From positions 5,223,861-5,287,860 of the forward strand of contig CM020501.1 of the NCBI GenBank assembly GCA_009823395.1: DNA of 64,000 bases, in the 5' to 3' direction. Positions 1 through 12,225 of this stretch are shown here, one piece after another. The DNA comes from Thamnaconus septentrionalis. Taxonomy: Eukaryota > Chordata > Actinopteri > Tetraodontiformes > Monacanthidae. A program made the translations under genes and the position numbers. Positions within the stretch are counted from its first letter, which is position 1, and each line of letters begins with the position of its first letter. The notes under the pieces are model-generated. The model was not told where the DNA came from, did no database searches, and saw only the letters and a program-made list of their open reading frames with translations.

Positions 1-38
1 CAGGGGCTTCTGCCATTTGACAACAAAAGCAGACTTAC

Positions 39-810
39 AGATGAGTCAAATCTCTGAGACCACGGAAGGCATTTTTAGTGATGCTTTCTATCTTGTTGCC
101 CTCGATGAATCTGTTCAAAATTGTGCGTATCAGTGTGGAGAAGCAAAAAGAGCTTAAATTAAAGCAAGATCTACCAGGTGTATGCATATCATGAGGACAT
201 TTCATACATGTTTATCATGATTGTTATAAGGTCTTTAGTAGGATGTTAAATCATTTATGTGAACCCAAAATGCTCACAGATATTCCAGATGAGGGAGTCC
301 AGAGAAAGCGTCATCTCTGATCGTTGTCAAAGAATTTGCATTAAGAAGTCTGTTGGGGAAGAAAGAAAACAGACATCAGGAGAAAAGTGGGTGTGGAAGG
401 GCTTTTTTATTGCAGCGTCTGCACATCTAGACGCTACTTCAGCTACTTACAGTAGCTGCAGAGAGGGCATGAGTGCAAACATCCCCTCTGTAATTTCAGA
501 TATGGATCCATTAACCAAACTCCTGTCGGCACACAGACACAAACAACACAATCATAGCTCTGGCATTGTTCACTGTGGCAGTGCCAACTGTGATGCAGCA
601 TGCAGGGCACAGCACATCATCAGCAGTTACTCACAGAGAAGCGATGTCATTAGGGATGGTCCGGGGGATCTGCGTGGCACCGACACACACGATGGTGTCC
701 TTGGTGCAGGAGCATCCTGAAGGACACCTGAAATTCCTCTTGCACAGCGCTGCGCCTGAAACGCACAGGAGTGCGAGGCCGACGAGCAGCCAGCGGCCAG
801 GACGTGCCAT
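39..810 (-). CDS. lgi2: Leucine-rich glioma-inactivated protein 2, 5' exons (partial)
   Basis: Four coding exons are visible on the minus strand: 635-810 (ATG at 810-808), 451-522, 278-349 and 39-110. Exon 1 encodes a hydrophobic signal peptide, then a cysteine cluster CPSGCSCTKDTIVC, which is an LRR N-terminal cap. The next three exons are each exactly 72 nt, start in phase 2, and each encodes one leucine-rich repeat (for example FIEGNKIESITKNAFRGL). They have clean AG acceptors and GTAAGT, GTGAGC or GTAAGT donors; exon 1 ends at GTGAGT. This exon pattern and the wording of the repeats fit LGI2 better than LGI1, 3 or 4. LGI proteins are secreted neuronal ligands of ADAM22/ADAM23-type receptors. 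The fourth LRR, the C-terminal cap and the EPTP propeller lie beyond the left edge. Teleosts can carry lgi2a and lgi2b; I cannot tell which this is. Confidence 0.9.
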
Positions 811-1461
811 GACTCTTCTGGACCATTAAAGGCAGCGAGGCAGGGAGGCGGCGGTGGTGGTGGCGGCGACGGCGGCCCGGACGTCATCAGAATGCAGCAG
901 TTACGGAGGAAAGTCCTGACACAGGCTGATACAACTGCGGCAGGGTCCCGGAAGGAGTGTCCCGCTCCGGACGGAGGTGGGAGGGGGTGCCGCGCCGCGC
1001 CGCCGAGATTCCAGTGCACCTCGCGGGAGCGCGCACTGTTGTTTATTTCATTGTCAATTGCTTCAATAATTTGGACACCGTCGCAATACTTAGTCATCAG
1101 CGTTTCGATGAACACTGAAACACTAAGCAGTAATGTAAAGAAAAAAAAAAAAAAAAAAACTTTTTTGAACGCTTACTAGACTTAACCGAAACTATATTGG
1201 CTTTAAGTTACACCCCATCAATAGGATGTCTGCAAGCACAATTTTGACATTGTAGCCCATTACGCACAGATGTATGCTGAAGCGTTAGACATCTGGAGAC
1301 AAAAATCTGTGTTCTTCTTTTTTTTAGAGGTTGCCGTTACACTGGTGAGACAGTTTCACGAATTTGTCAGACGGAAAAGTTACTATGTGAAAGGTACGAC
1401 AGGATTCTTCCTTTCTCTCTCTTATCTGCTCGCAGGTTCACCTGCTATCGGCGAATCTACT

Positions 1462-1553
1462 AGAAGAAGAAGAAGAAGAAGAAGAAGAAGAAGAAGAAGA
1501 AGAAGAAGAAGAAGAAGAAGAAGAAGAAGAAGAAGAAGAAGAAGAAGAAGAAG
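1462..1553. repeat. (AGA)n trinucleotide microsatellite
   Basis: About 30 uninterrupted AGA units over roughly 92 bases. It produces spurious poly-arginine (plus) and poly-leucine (minus) open frames. Confidence 0.97.
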
Positions 1554-4551
1554 GCATCCAGAGAAGACTGAGTCTAAACCAAGGTCCATCTGCATCAATT
1601 TTTTAACAAAAACTGCAGCACGCTCATTCACTTCAACAGCCGCTAGAGGGCAGATGCCGACAAACTAAAAATAAATTCGACAAGGTAGACAAAAAGAGAA
1701 GGTTAGGGGTTTTCTCCTCGGTGGGAAACACCTACACTCAAGAAAAGTTTTAAAAAGTAAAGTTCAAAGAAGGGTAATTTAGCATGGTAATGGTTACTGG
1801 ACCAGTCACAGCGCTTTCTTATTAACTCGGTTGCTCTCATGTTCACATTTTACAGATGTTCAAAGCAGCTTCCGTTTGCTGAACAATGGGGTTGTAAGTT
1901 ATTACAGTAGGCCCTAACAAGGTGCTGACCTTTGCAGGAGGACCAGTAGTTTATGAGCATGAGTGAAACCAAATACCCAGAGCCAGAAGAGAGCAAGCGT
2001 ACGTGTATGCCATCGCTGGCATAATTCACTGCAGTTCTCATCTGGCAATGCTGTTTTTAGTCGAGAGTATAGTGCAAGCTGAAACCAGATGACGCCACAG
2101 CATGCATCTCCGCGTCTCCGTCTTTCTCGACTGCCATCGATATGTGATTAAGGATGGCGCAGCAACAGCTGGCGATTATTTTTGGAATTTTATTTTCATT
2201 TTTCTTAAATGCAAACAGCCCGCATCAGGAACTCATCATTCAGCAGTTGGTACACGTATCACGAGATGGGTGTCAGTCATGACTTATGTTACCGTGAATC
2301 TCACATTGGTGCATTTTGATCATGCTTTGGATGTTTGTACAACTTTATGAAGACAATAAAGTGAGCTGCTTTCAGCTGGCTTCGCTCGCAAATCAACCGG
2401 CCACCGTTAACAAACAGCGGGCGCCAGAGGAATGACATGTTATGAGAACATTCAAAACAGTTGGAATGGGGGTGGTCTGGGACTATGACACAGAAGACTT
2501 TACTGGATTCGACTTACATTGGCCTGAATTCTTTTTTACTGCATCAAGTGCCTTATCAAAAAAAAAAAAATAGCAGCTGCTTCAGGAGAAGTCCTTGGCT
2601 TCTTCTGCCGACCAAAAAGGTCAAGGAATTCCTGATCAGATGTCTTTTTTAATTTTTTTTTTTTTTAAAAGGCACCCCATAAAAAGATGCACAAATAAGA
2701 ACAGTGCAATTGTAATGCATCATAACACATTTAAGCTCAAACAAACACTAATATGATTATCAGCCATTTTGCTAATAATAATGTAAGCAAATTAAGGTTG
2801 CTCTAGATATAAATTAATGCATACAATATTTTTTTTCACATCATTTAAATCTGCTTGAATGCTCTGATTAACTTAACACTGTAAAATCTTTATTGTATTT
2901 TGTCAAAAACATTATTTAAAATTTAAAAAGTCAGTGGGGCAGTACTTTTCAAACTATTTCTATGGGCTACATTTTGAATGTGACATTGTGCTATTTTTCA
3001 GTGTATTCAAATGATATTTTCCACATTAAACCAGCCAGAGATCATTTTTCTTCCCTAAGTGAATTGTCACTCTCTGTGGGTGGGTAACTCTCTAATCACT
3101 TTCATCAACTAAACTCGCTCCTGTATGACACCCTTAAATCCAAAGAGGACCCTTTAACCTTTGAACTGTGAAACCCTGGAGGTTTGGGGAGGAGGTAAAC
3201 TGCACTAGTGAGGTGTCTGGCGGTTGGTGACTGTCTCACAGCAGGTGCTCAAGCTCTCAAACGTCTCCAGTTCCCAGTAAGGCGCTGCAGAAGACTCAGC
3301 AGTCTGTAGGCGAAAAATTCAGCATCGCTGCCAGTCTATCAAACATGTTAGGGTTGGGATTTTTTTTCTCTAATTTATTGTGCAGTAAAATGATATTCAA
3401 ATAAGAAACAAAACGTTTTCTAAAGTAGCATGAAGAAAACTGAACAGTCAGAGAGCTCCGAGTAAATGTTTCAGCTGCTTCAGAATGAAACTGAAGAGAC
3501 AAGATCTCTTCATTAAATGAAATATGCAAAGCAAACCATGTTATCATGTTACTGCCATCCTGGTCCAATGAAATCAATTTTTTGAGATATAAGTGGCACC
3601 TCATGAGCGGACAGACAACCTCACATGAAAATGTCATCTTTAATCCATTTGAAATGATGCAGTTATTTTTTTTTTTAAATCACCAATGATTGCCAGTTCT
3701 GTTGAATTCTTATTTAATTCCATTGTTGAGCATGTCTTGCATTTCATTTTCTGCGCATTAGATTCTGCTTTAAATAATCAATATGACATAAGTATGAAAG
3801 TACAAAATCTCCCACCTTAACTGAACTACAAGAAAAATAAATCAGAACTATCAGAACTATTTTAAGGTTTTATTGTTTTCATTAAACCTATGTTAAATTA
3901 ATTTTAGTTACATGTTTCTTGAATTAGTACATTAAGTTACCCAAAACAAACCAGGAAATGTCATAACTATGACTGGGTTGTTGCATCGACTGTTTTCACT
4001 CTTAATAGCTTTCATTTTAAAGTTTGTGTCACCAGATCAGCAGTTGTTTATCACTGGGGTCTGATCTCCTACTGCTCTGATGGCTAATATTATTTTTAAA
4101 ATGATGCACTAAACATAATATGCAAGACGCTTAGGTGACAAAATCCACCCCCATTGACTAATCACAGCCAACTTATACTGGCAGCTTAAAATGACAAAAA
4201 CAACAGACACAAAACACTTGTTTACTTTTCAAATCATCACTAATTACTCTTTTTATTCACAACAGTTACATACTTTGTATTCTGCCTCACCAACTAATGT
4301 GTGAGGGTGAGAGCAAGAGTTAGACAGCCCTCACGCTGACTATTTGGGAGCCTCATTAGTGACAGTCATGATACGACACCTGCTGTTTTAATGTAGCCAC
4401 TGTAAGAAACTGATCTCAGCATGCGTGTGTGAGCTGTGTCTCATTTTAAATAGCTGACTAAATTTATCAGCTTTGTGGAGCTCAGCCCTTCACCGGTCTG
4501 CACGCTCATTCTGGAGCACAAAAACAGAGGAAACAGTAAAAGTATCCAATT

Positions 4552-4553
4552 GT

Positions 4554-4588
<35 letters not shown>
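4552..4588. repeat. (TTTA)n microsatellite
   Basis: About nine TTTA units in intergenic DNA upstream of C4orf54. Confidence 0.9.
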
Positions 4589-5880
4589 CATATTTGCCTT
4601 TCTTGCTTTTTGATTAAATGTAATAATGCTCAACTGGAGACAATATTTGGTATGTTTGAAAAGACTGAAAATAATCCATTATAAATATCATAGTATAGTA
4701 TTATATATATACATTCTATATAGCATTATACAATGTAACTACAGGTGTTGCACAAATATAGCACAACACTTCACTGAATTGAATAGTTGAAAGTGCAATC
4801 TGGAGATAACGAGAAGGTACATTGGTGGCCTCTGTCCTTGATATGGCTGTCAGTGTGCCCTCTACATGCAGCAACTGTTGGCCCAACCCCTGCGCGCTGC
4901 ATACCGCCAATCTGAGGCCCCGTCCAGAAACAACAGTTGTGTCTTTAACACTTAGACAAAGCTCTAATGACTGGATCATTACCACGCAAGAAATCATAAC
5001 ACGCATGAAAAGCATGGTTATTAAACGCTGTCCTTCATTTCTGTATTTCCAACCCTAGTGGCTGTTGGAAAACAAGTGATACAACATTAATAGAAATCTT
5101 AATTTACACGTGCAGTCAAATTGATACCCCTATTTTTTCACAAGTGACTGGCACCAACTGCTGGAGAAATTTTTTCCATCATAGAGAGACAGCTGCTTTG
5201 GTGAACTGGCAGAGCACCGTGTCAATGGTGCACATCTATCAAGGCACAATGATGTGCTTTCATTTGTGGATTCTCCCAAATGTTGAATACAAGGTTCTCG
5301 ACTACTCACTCTGTGAGCATAACAACATAAGCCACATTGCAAGTCCATGTGTCATTTTATCTGTTTTTCTTGATTGTTAATTGTGCTCCAAATTTCTGTC
5401 ATTGTGAAAAGATGTAAATCTGGTGACATCCGTTCAAGACAGTTGGCTGTAATTTTCATTTGTGTTCAGAGAATCCTGCTGTGACGCTGTGGACTGTATA
5501 CATGAGGCTTTAATGACCTGTCAATGGTCTGTCAACAAACTCCTCCAGAAATTTGAGAAGTTCTTAATGTCTTTTGCTCATACTTCATTTCAGGAACTGC
5601 ATATTAATACAATGGCTATGGTGTTGTATAGATTTTGTTTGAATCATACAAAGGCTGCCTCACTAGAGTTTAGGATAGAAGATCAAACTCTGACAATGAG
5701 GATATGAGAAATGTCAACCTGCACTGCACTTTTACTACAAAACTCACTTGTGCCTGTATGTGTCAAGAAAAAAATAGAAAAAAATGGGGGATCGCGGAGT
5801 GGAGCTGTTCTCCTGGAAAAGGTGCTGAAACGACGCTGAAAACGCAGCGGAGACCCAGAGAGAGAGAGACAGACCATGGC

Positions 5881-5890
5881 GGGACTTTCC
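5881..5890 (+). promoter_or_regulatory. Perfect kappa-B-type motif upstream of C4orf54
   Basis: GGGACTTTCC lies 184-193 bases before the C4orf54 start codon. It is identical to the classical NF-kappa-B site. One 10-mer can occur by chance, so function is only inferred. Confidence 0.35.
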
Positions 5891-6073
5891 TGGGACTCCC
5901 CCATGAGTCTGTCTCCCTCCCTCGTTCTGTCACACACCCACTCTCCCCTCCATGCACACACACACACACACACACCCCTCCCCCGCCCCCTAAGTCGCTC
6001 CAGCCTGCAGAGTTTGCCGTCCCGTGTCGGGATAACGTCGTAGGACCACCACCACGCCGTAAGAGCGGACTAA

Positions 6074-9000
6074 ATGGAAGCGGTGGAGGAAACTCTCGCC
6101 TACCAAGATGTGCCCGGATTTCACACGAAGCCGCTCCCAGAGGACAAGGATAAGGACAAGGCCGCCGGCGAGACCCACAGCGACGAGTCCAACTACGTGG
6201 ATCTGGACGTGAAACCGGACTGTGCCAAAACCGTGCGGGTGAGTTTCACCGGCGAGGGGAACCAGCTGTCGGTGGTCAAATGCGACGGATCCAGGCAAAA
6301 CGAGCGCCACCAACTCGGTCCCGAGGACTCAGCTGAGGCGCAGCTAGAGGACAACTGGGGCACTGTCCCCGGGCCTGTTTTGGAAACTCTGACCAAAGTC
6401 GACAACGTCGATCGGGACTCGGAGAATGAGAGGCAGCGGCGCGCCGAGTCCGCGTCGGGTGACGGCAGCGAGAGCGCATGCAGCGAGACGGACGAGCTCC
6501 ACTACACGGACATGTATCTGAACAGCAAGGCCGAGTCCGACGACGGCGCCAGCAGCAGCGCGGCGCTCTCGGACCACTGCGGCTCCGAGACCGTGGAGGA
6601 CGAGTCGCATTACATCACGACGCACGAGATCCAGCTGACCGAGCTCGATCACGACGTGGATTACGACCTGGGGCGCGGGACCTGCTGGGACTTCGAAGAC
6701 AACAACCTGGTCTACTCGTTCGTGGACTACGCGCCGTTCGAGAGCGAGGACGCGCAGGAGGGGATATTGATACTGGAGCGCAGGAGTCAGGCCAAAGTGC
6801 AGTCCAAACTGTGCGGCGCGTTTGGCAGCACCGAGCAGGAGGAGGAGAGTGATCTGTGCGACTCGGACAAGTGCGGCAGCTCGGACGAAAGTGTGGGCAA
6901 GAACCAAAGCGGGGAGCCCAGCAGCGTGGGGGAAATCCACCTGTCAATCAAGGCGACCTCCAGGGCGCTGAACGAGCCAGTCAGCATTTTTGAGAGCAGC
7001 ACCAAAGAGTTTGGAGACGGTGGCCAGCTCGCATTCGTGAGCTCCGGCGCGAGACCCGTTCCTTTTTGCGACAGGACCCAATATTTCATCCCTGCTCCGG
7101 GCCGTCAGCACCTCGCAACCAAACTTAGGCGGAAAGACATCGAGTATTCCAGCGGAGCGTCCAGTTCCATCAGCGAGCTGGACGACGCCGATAAAGAGGT
7201 GCGTAATTTAACAGCCAAGTCGTTCCGCAGCCTGGCATGTCCGTACTTCGACGCCATCAATCTTAGCACCTCCAGCGAATCATCCGTGTCAGAATATGGG
7301 CTCAATAAGTGGTCGGCCTTTGTGGATTGGAATTACGGGAACCTGTCGCGGGCGCGAGAGCGCAGTCTAGTCGCGCACAAGACTTCGAGCGCGACGTTAG
7401 AAGTAAGCAAGGTAGCGGAGGGCAAGAGGCGCGACACGTCCGCGGGTGACACAAAAACGGTGCAAACCCAAACGGACGCGCTGCGGGGAAGGATGAATTC
7501 TCAGCGCTCTTCCTCATCCAGCAGGGACATTGCGCTGAAAGATCAGCCACAGCAGCGTGGAGTCACGCTGAATGTCTGCTGCAATGTTGCTGAGTCCGAT
7601 GGCGCCAGGCGTCTACGGTGCACCAAAAAAGCACGCGCGAACCAAGCCACAGGGACCGTGTTGGCCAGATCGGGTTGTGAGATGAAGTATCACCACTCGG
7701 CGAGCATGGGAGGCACGCACACGAGGGCCGTTTTCGCCTCGAGCCTTCTGAAAAATGTCATTTCCAAAAAGATGCAGTTTGAACAGGAGCGCAAAATGGA
7801 GAGGGGGGAGATATGTGACACATACCCGGCGCTCTCGCCGAGTTTCCAACTCAGAGATCACGACGGGATGAAAGACAGGGGTCAAGGGAGAAGCTGCCAA
7901 AGACGACCATCAGAATGCAGCTCGGGTGTCACCGTTAATTCTGCTGAAGATCAACACAGCAGATCCAGTTCCTGTGAGCCCGCAGAGGAGCTGCAGAGCA
8001 ACAAAGTGCCAAATGATTTAGAAACGTTACAACCCGAACCTCTCAAGGTAGCACTGGGCCACAGTCAGAGCAGCGCTTTTGATTTACTGAAAGAAGATGA
8101 GACGAAAGCCGTCCAGGAGGTTGAGCCTACGTCTGTCAGCGACATGCAGGCCGCGGCCACGGAGGGGTTGGACACCAGCAGCATGCTGACAAAACTGCTC
8201 TTTGTTCCAAGCATCCAGCTCCGTCCAAAAGAGAAAGGTCTCTCAGGAGATCTGCCAAGCTCGGCGCCCGCGGCCGGCGCACCTGCTGATGCCCACGCAT
8301 CGGAAAAAGAGTTTAAAACAAGCAGAGAGGATAATGAAAAAGGTGCTAAAACCCCTGAGATTAAGATATGCCTACGAAGTGTCAAGGAGAACAAAGGCTG
8401 CACGCTCAACATCGCCAATTTGTTAACCCCCAAAATAAGTGGCAACACAGTCAACACGTTCAGAGGAGCTGGTGACGCAAAATACCACATTATGTCCATA
8501 TCTGACAAAGCCCCAAATTTTACTGTCAGGGACATCAGAGATACCAAATGCAAGTTTCAGGCTCCCATATATCATGTCAGAGATGTCCGTAAGCTGGTCA
8601 AAAGCTCGTATCGCTTTGTCTCCTTGGATAACACTGAGAGCAAGTGTTCCGCAGCTGCGGATAAACCTGAAGAAAAGGCCACGACGGAGCCAGTGAAGCA
8701 GCCGTCACCATCCCCGATCGTGATCAAATGCCAGTCTGTCAACACAAAACAGCAGACGGTCGAGTCATCCCAGAAAGAAGCAACCTTGTCTGAAGCATCT
8801 CAAGGTGAACACGCGCCACTGCATTGTGCAGTCAGCAGGCCGCCAACTGTCATATCCAAACAGGCCAATCCCGATCAGACAGAAAATCAGCCAAGTGGTG
8901 AAAACAAGCTGGTGAAACAGAGGCTGGAGAAGTTTGAGGCGGCTGAGAGGAGGAATGAGCCAACGGTGCCCAAACAGGCAGCCTTAGAGAAACTGAAAGC

Positions 9001-10294
9001 TGCTGTGAAAACGATGGAGCAGCTCTACGTCTTTGACAGAAACGAATGGAAGCGTAAAACTCAAGCGCCTCGGCCTGTCACAGACAGCCACGTGCTGTCA
9101 CTCATCGCCAGGGAGGAGCAGGGATCAGAGGAGCTGGACTCAGCAGACCGGAATCCTCAGTCTTTCGCAGCGGATGCAAGAAAACCAATGGAGGATAAAG
9201 GAGTTCCTCATGGCCCGGAGAAACTTCCAACTCAGCAAACATTTAGCAACAAAAGCATCCTTCACGTCGGCAACCAGGCACGGGTCAGCATTAAATCAGT
9301 TAAAAGCCCTGTCCCTCAGAGCTCTGTGCTGCAGACGTCACTAACAATGAAGAGCTCCAAGGCACCAGCATCTCCGCTCTCAGTCAAGATAGAGCCTCGT
9401 AAAAGCAAACAAGTGGAGCAGGGAAAGATTAAAATCATTCCCACAAACCCCCCAGCTGCCCAGGCCTACTCAGACTCTGAGAACTATTTAACTATTCCCA
9501 GGACGGCGAGCACGAATGAAATCAAACAGTCAAATCAAGACCCTGTTCCACGGGAAGTGGATTCAGACGTCAAGAAAATTGGTACACCGGAACCAAAAAT
9601 GTCCCCGTTGATCATGGAGTACCCAGCCTCAAGCATTTACCATCACCCAGGGATAATAGCGGCTCGGCAGCAGGTCTTGTGTTTGTCTCCCACCACTGCG
9701 GCTGCGTCCCCTACGTCATCTGCTGGGGAGATTGCACAGCAAACTCAGCGCAAGATGCTCTTGGACCCAACCACAGGGCATTACTACCTAGTGGACACCC
9801 CCATTCAGCCAGTGACAAAGAGACTCTTTGATCCCGAAACAGGCCAATACGTGGACGTACCCATGCCCCACTCTCCCGTCGCCCCCGTCAGCTCAGTCAC
9901 CCCTGTGCCACTCTCTATGTCCCCTCTGGCACTCAACCCCGGAGCATTCGCCCCCACGTATATGTTCTACCCGAGCATCATCCCGTCTCCCACGCTCTCA
10001 GCCCAGTCGCTGCTGATGCAGCCACAGGGTCTCCCCGTGGACATGGGCGGAGAAACTCTCAAAACCCATCGACAGGACACGACCACGACAGGAAGCGAGA
10101 GCGCATACTACAGCGCAACAGCCGATGGGCCGGCGCATCAGCCTGTGAGCCTGGGCCATGTGACCACCCGAGGAGCCACGCCCAGTTCAAACAGGAAGCC
10201 GGTCATCAGCATCACAACGCAACAAGGTCCAAGGATCATTGCCCCGCCCTCTTTTGATGGAACGACGATGAGCTTTGTGGTGGAGCATCGGTGA
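6074..10294 (+). CDS. C4orf54: C4orf54-like protein with C-terminal DUF4585-type motif
   Basis: One uninterrupted 1406-codon frame. The ATG directly follows an in-frame TAA, so the start is well bounded. Most of the protein looks disordered: acidic, Ser-rich stretches in the first 500 residues, then Pro/Ser/Lys-rich sequence. Two blocks look conserved. Residues about 945-995 form a charged, probably helical segment (KQRLEKFEAAERR to LYVFDRNEWKRK). Residues about 1228-1268 hold the repeated motif LLDPTTGHYYLVDTP and LFDPETGQYVDVP, the hallmark of the DUF4585 group (C4orf54, PROB1). Human C4orf54 is also mostly one large coding exon and sits tail-to-tail with MTTP, as here, which supports orthology. 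The human gene is reported mainly in striated muscle; its molecular role is not established. The 5' third of the frame is CpG-rich compared with the rest. No signal peptide or membrane segment was seen. Confidence 0.87.
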   Translation: MEAVEETLAYQDVPGFHTKPLPEDKDKDKAAGETHSDESNYVDLDVKPDCAKTVRVSFTGEGNQLSVVKCDGSRQNERHQLGPEDSAEAQLEDNWGTVPGPVLETLTKVDNVDRDSENERQRRAESASGDGSESACSETDELHYTDMYLNSKAESDDGASSSAALSDHCGSETVEDESHYITTHEIQLTELDHDVDYDLGRGTCWDFEDNNLVYSFVDYAPFESEDAQEGILILERRSQAKVQSKLCGAFGSTEQEEESDLCDSDKCGSSDESVGKNQSGEPSSVGEIHLSIKATSRALNEPVSIFESSTKEFGDGGQLAFVSSGARPVPFCDRTQYFIPAPGRQHLATKLRRKDIEYSSGASSSISELDDADKEVRNLTAKSFRSLACPYFDAINLSTSSESSVSEYGLNKWSAFVDWNYGNLSRARERSLVAHKTSSATLEVSKVAEGKRRDTSAGDTKTVQTQTDALRGRMNSQRSSSSSRDIALKDQPQQRGVTLNVCCNVAESDGARRLRCTKKARANQATGTVLARSGCEMKYHHSASMGGTHTRAVFASSLLKNVISKKMQFEQERKMERGEICDTYPALSPSFQLRDHDGMKDRGQGRSCQRRPSECSSGVTVNSAEDQHSRSSSCEPAEELQSNKVPNDLETLQPEPLKVALGHSQSSAFDLLKEDETKAVQEVEPTSVSDMQAAATEGLDTSSMLTKLLFVPSIQLRPKEKGLSGDLPSSAPAAGAPADAHASEKEFKTSREDNEKGAKTPEIKICLRSVKENKGCTLNIANLLTPKISGNTVNTFRGAGDAKYHIMSISDKAPNFTVRDIRDTKCKFQAPIYHVRDVRKLVKSSYRFVSLDNTESKCSAAADKPEEKATTEPVKQPSPSPIVIKCQSVNTKQQTVESSQKEATLSEASQGEHAPLHCAVSRPPTVISKQANPDQTENQPSGENKLVKQRLEKFEAAERRNEPTVPKQAALEKLKAAVKTMEQLYVFDRNEWKRKTQAPRPVTDSHVLSLIAREEQGSEELDSADRNPQSFAADARKPMEDKGVPHGPEKLPTQQTFSNKSILHVGNQARVSIKSVKSPVPQSSVLQTSLTMKSSKAPASPLSVKIEPRKSKQVEQGKIKIIPTNPPAAQAYSDSENYLTIPRTASTNEIKQSNQDPVPREVDSDVKKIGTPEPKMSPLIMEYPASSIYHHPGIIAARQQVLCLSPTTAAASPTSSAGEIAQQTQRKMLLDPTTGHYYLVDTPIQPVTKRLFDPETGQYVDVPMPHSPVAPVSSVTPVPLSMSPLALNPGAFAPTYMFYPSIIPSPTLSAQSLLMQPQGLPVDMGGETLKTHRQDTTTTGSESAYYSATADGPAHQPVSLGHVTTRGATPSSNRKPVISITTQQGPRIIAPPSFDGTTMSFVVEHR

Positions 10295-12180
10295 CCAAGG
10301 AGCATCCGGTCGCACGTGTAAGTTAGTGCACGACACGTTGCACGTGCACACTCAACTGCTGGTTTGCATGTGGACGATGAACATGGTAAGGCGCACCCTT
10401 AGGTATTAAAACCCCAACGATGTCCACAGCCCCACTCCTACTACCATCCTGAAATATCATGGGCTTTGATAAAAATATTTTAAATAGTTAATAACAGATT
10501 TTGAAAAAAGGGCTTTAGCTCTTTATATTGATAAACTATATGTCTGTTGGCTCTCAATGAGAATTCTCCCTCACTGTCTTAGAAATAGCCGCCAACCACA
10601 GAACTCCTCTTTTTCAAAACTTGTTTCACTATTGGCATAAAAATTGGTACATTTGCAAAAGGAAAGACGGAAAGTTCAATGCATGCTACCTCCAAGTCAC
10701 ACAAACTTTTACCGACAGCATTTCAAACTGTTGAGATTCATCAGATCAAAGGTATGACCGAAAGAAGATCTACACCATCAATTAGTATTTTCTCTGGCTT
10801 CTTTAATTTTCTAACAAAGCAGAGAACTTTATTTCATTTGTTTCCTCAGACAACTCGACTGCCTTAGACCAGAGCCATGTTCGTGCAGTTTTTCCATTCA
10901 ACAATGAAAAACAAATGTTAGTAATGATAATTGAAATTATTAATTATTAGTTCATTACAATTTTCCCAAACATTTCATATAAAAACAACTATATCTATTT
11001 ATTTGACAGCTGATTCAATGTGTTTTAAAGCTGAATAATGTAAATTAATTTAACACACACCATACGATAATGTAAATATTTTCCCATCACTGCATACTTT
11101 GACAAAGCCACTGTCCAACACACTGCTTGGTGGCATGTCAGTGTTAATAGACATGCAGTAGCTGCATGACAGGTAACCCGACTCCACTGAGCTGTGGCTT
11201 GACTTGTCGGGAGACTGGATTTTCAGACACAGTCCAGAGCGAGTTCCCTTTTCTCGGCATTACACACAGTCCAGCTATTTTAATAGTGTGAGATGAGCTT
11301 GTTTACATGGTTTATTCTCAGGGTTCGAAAGTACCACAGGAAACTTTCCAGCCGGTGACATCGTGCCAATATTTTTATTTCTAATCAGTACTGCAAATGC
11401 TGAAGTTGCTCCCAGTTGATTGATCGTCGTTCATGTGATTGGTCCTTGTTTTTGATGTTTTAAATAACTTTCCGAAGCTATATAGGTTGTAATGTTTTTT
11501 TAATACTGTTACACAGCTATTGGCCATGGAAGTTTCCATTTTAAGCACTTGCTTTAGCACTATCCTGAAATGTATCAACATATTGAAAACAAAACCAGAA
11601 CTCTGCGTCCTCGTCGTCACATGGTCTAAATATGTACTTTTCAGACAGATATTGAAGTTCTCAAATGAAACAACATACAGACTGCTCTTGAGCACATGCA
11701 CTCACATTCCATCTCAGCTGACTGAGCTGCTCAGGACATGAGATAATAATACTGTGTGATGAGTGTATTTTTATACATATGAGAAGTGCAATTGGGCTCT
11801 TTATAGCCTGGAAAAAGTATTTGGCAGCAGTGCAAAGATTAGAAAAGTCACACAATGCGGACAGACCTCGTGATTCCGTATGTGCTTGACAAACTTATTT
11901 TTAAACCCAAAAAAAGAACACAAGACGAGAGGGAAAAGCTCATGAAAAATTTGTTTGAGACTGTAACTCACCCCTCTTTACTCAAACCTGTCAGTTCTCT
12001 GCTTCTCCCGAAATGTGCATGCAGAACACACATATACCGCCGGTCACAGTCCATTCTCAGCTAATGTGTGGGAGAGATAATACAACTGCATGAGCATGAG
12101 GGATACATGTCAGCTGGGTGCGTTGCAGGCAGGGGCCTCGCATGGGGGTGAGTTGTGGCGTGAAAAGGAACACGGCATGC

Positions 12181-12225
12181 GCGCGTGTGTGTGTGTTCAT
12201 GTGTGTGCGTGTGTATGTGTGTGTT
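12181..12225. repeat. Imperfect (GT)n microsatellite
   Basis: Alternating GT with a few interruptions, in the C4orf54-mttp intergenic region. Confidence 0.85.

Larger units (their letters stand above)
811..6073. other. Intergenic region between divergent lgi2 and C4orf54
   Basis: No further exon is recognised in these 5.3 kb. The first few hundred bases are GC-rich and probably hold the lgi2 promoter and 5' UTR. The rest is AT-rich, with an A tract near 1140-1159, a long AGA repeat, a TTTA repeat near 4552 and a short CA run just before C4orf54. Short open frames here look random. Confidence 0.6.

Noticed and set aside
1270..1668. Poly-arginine protein (plus) and poly-leucine protein (1422-1631, minus)
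   Set aside because: Both are direct translations of the AGA microsatellite, with no homology or gene context.
5704..6153. 149-codon frame overlapping the C4orf54 start
   Set aside because: Low-complexity Pro/His/Thr sequence from CA and CCT runs; a different frame from the real protein. At most an upstream frame, with no evidence of use.
6344..6940. 198-codon antisense frame inside C4orf54
   Set aside because: It lies opposite a GC-rich coding region, where third-position bias opens shadow frames. No start context or splice partner supports it.
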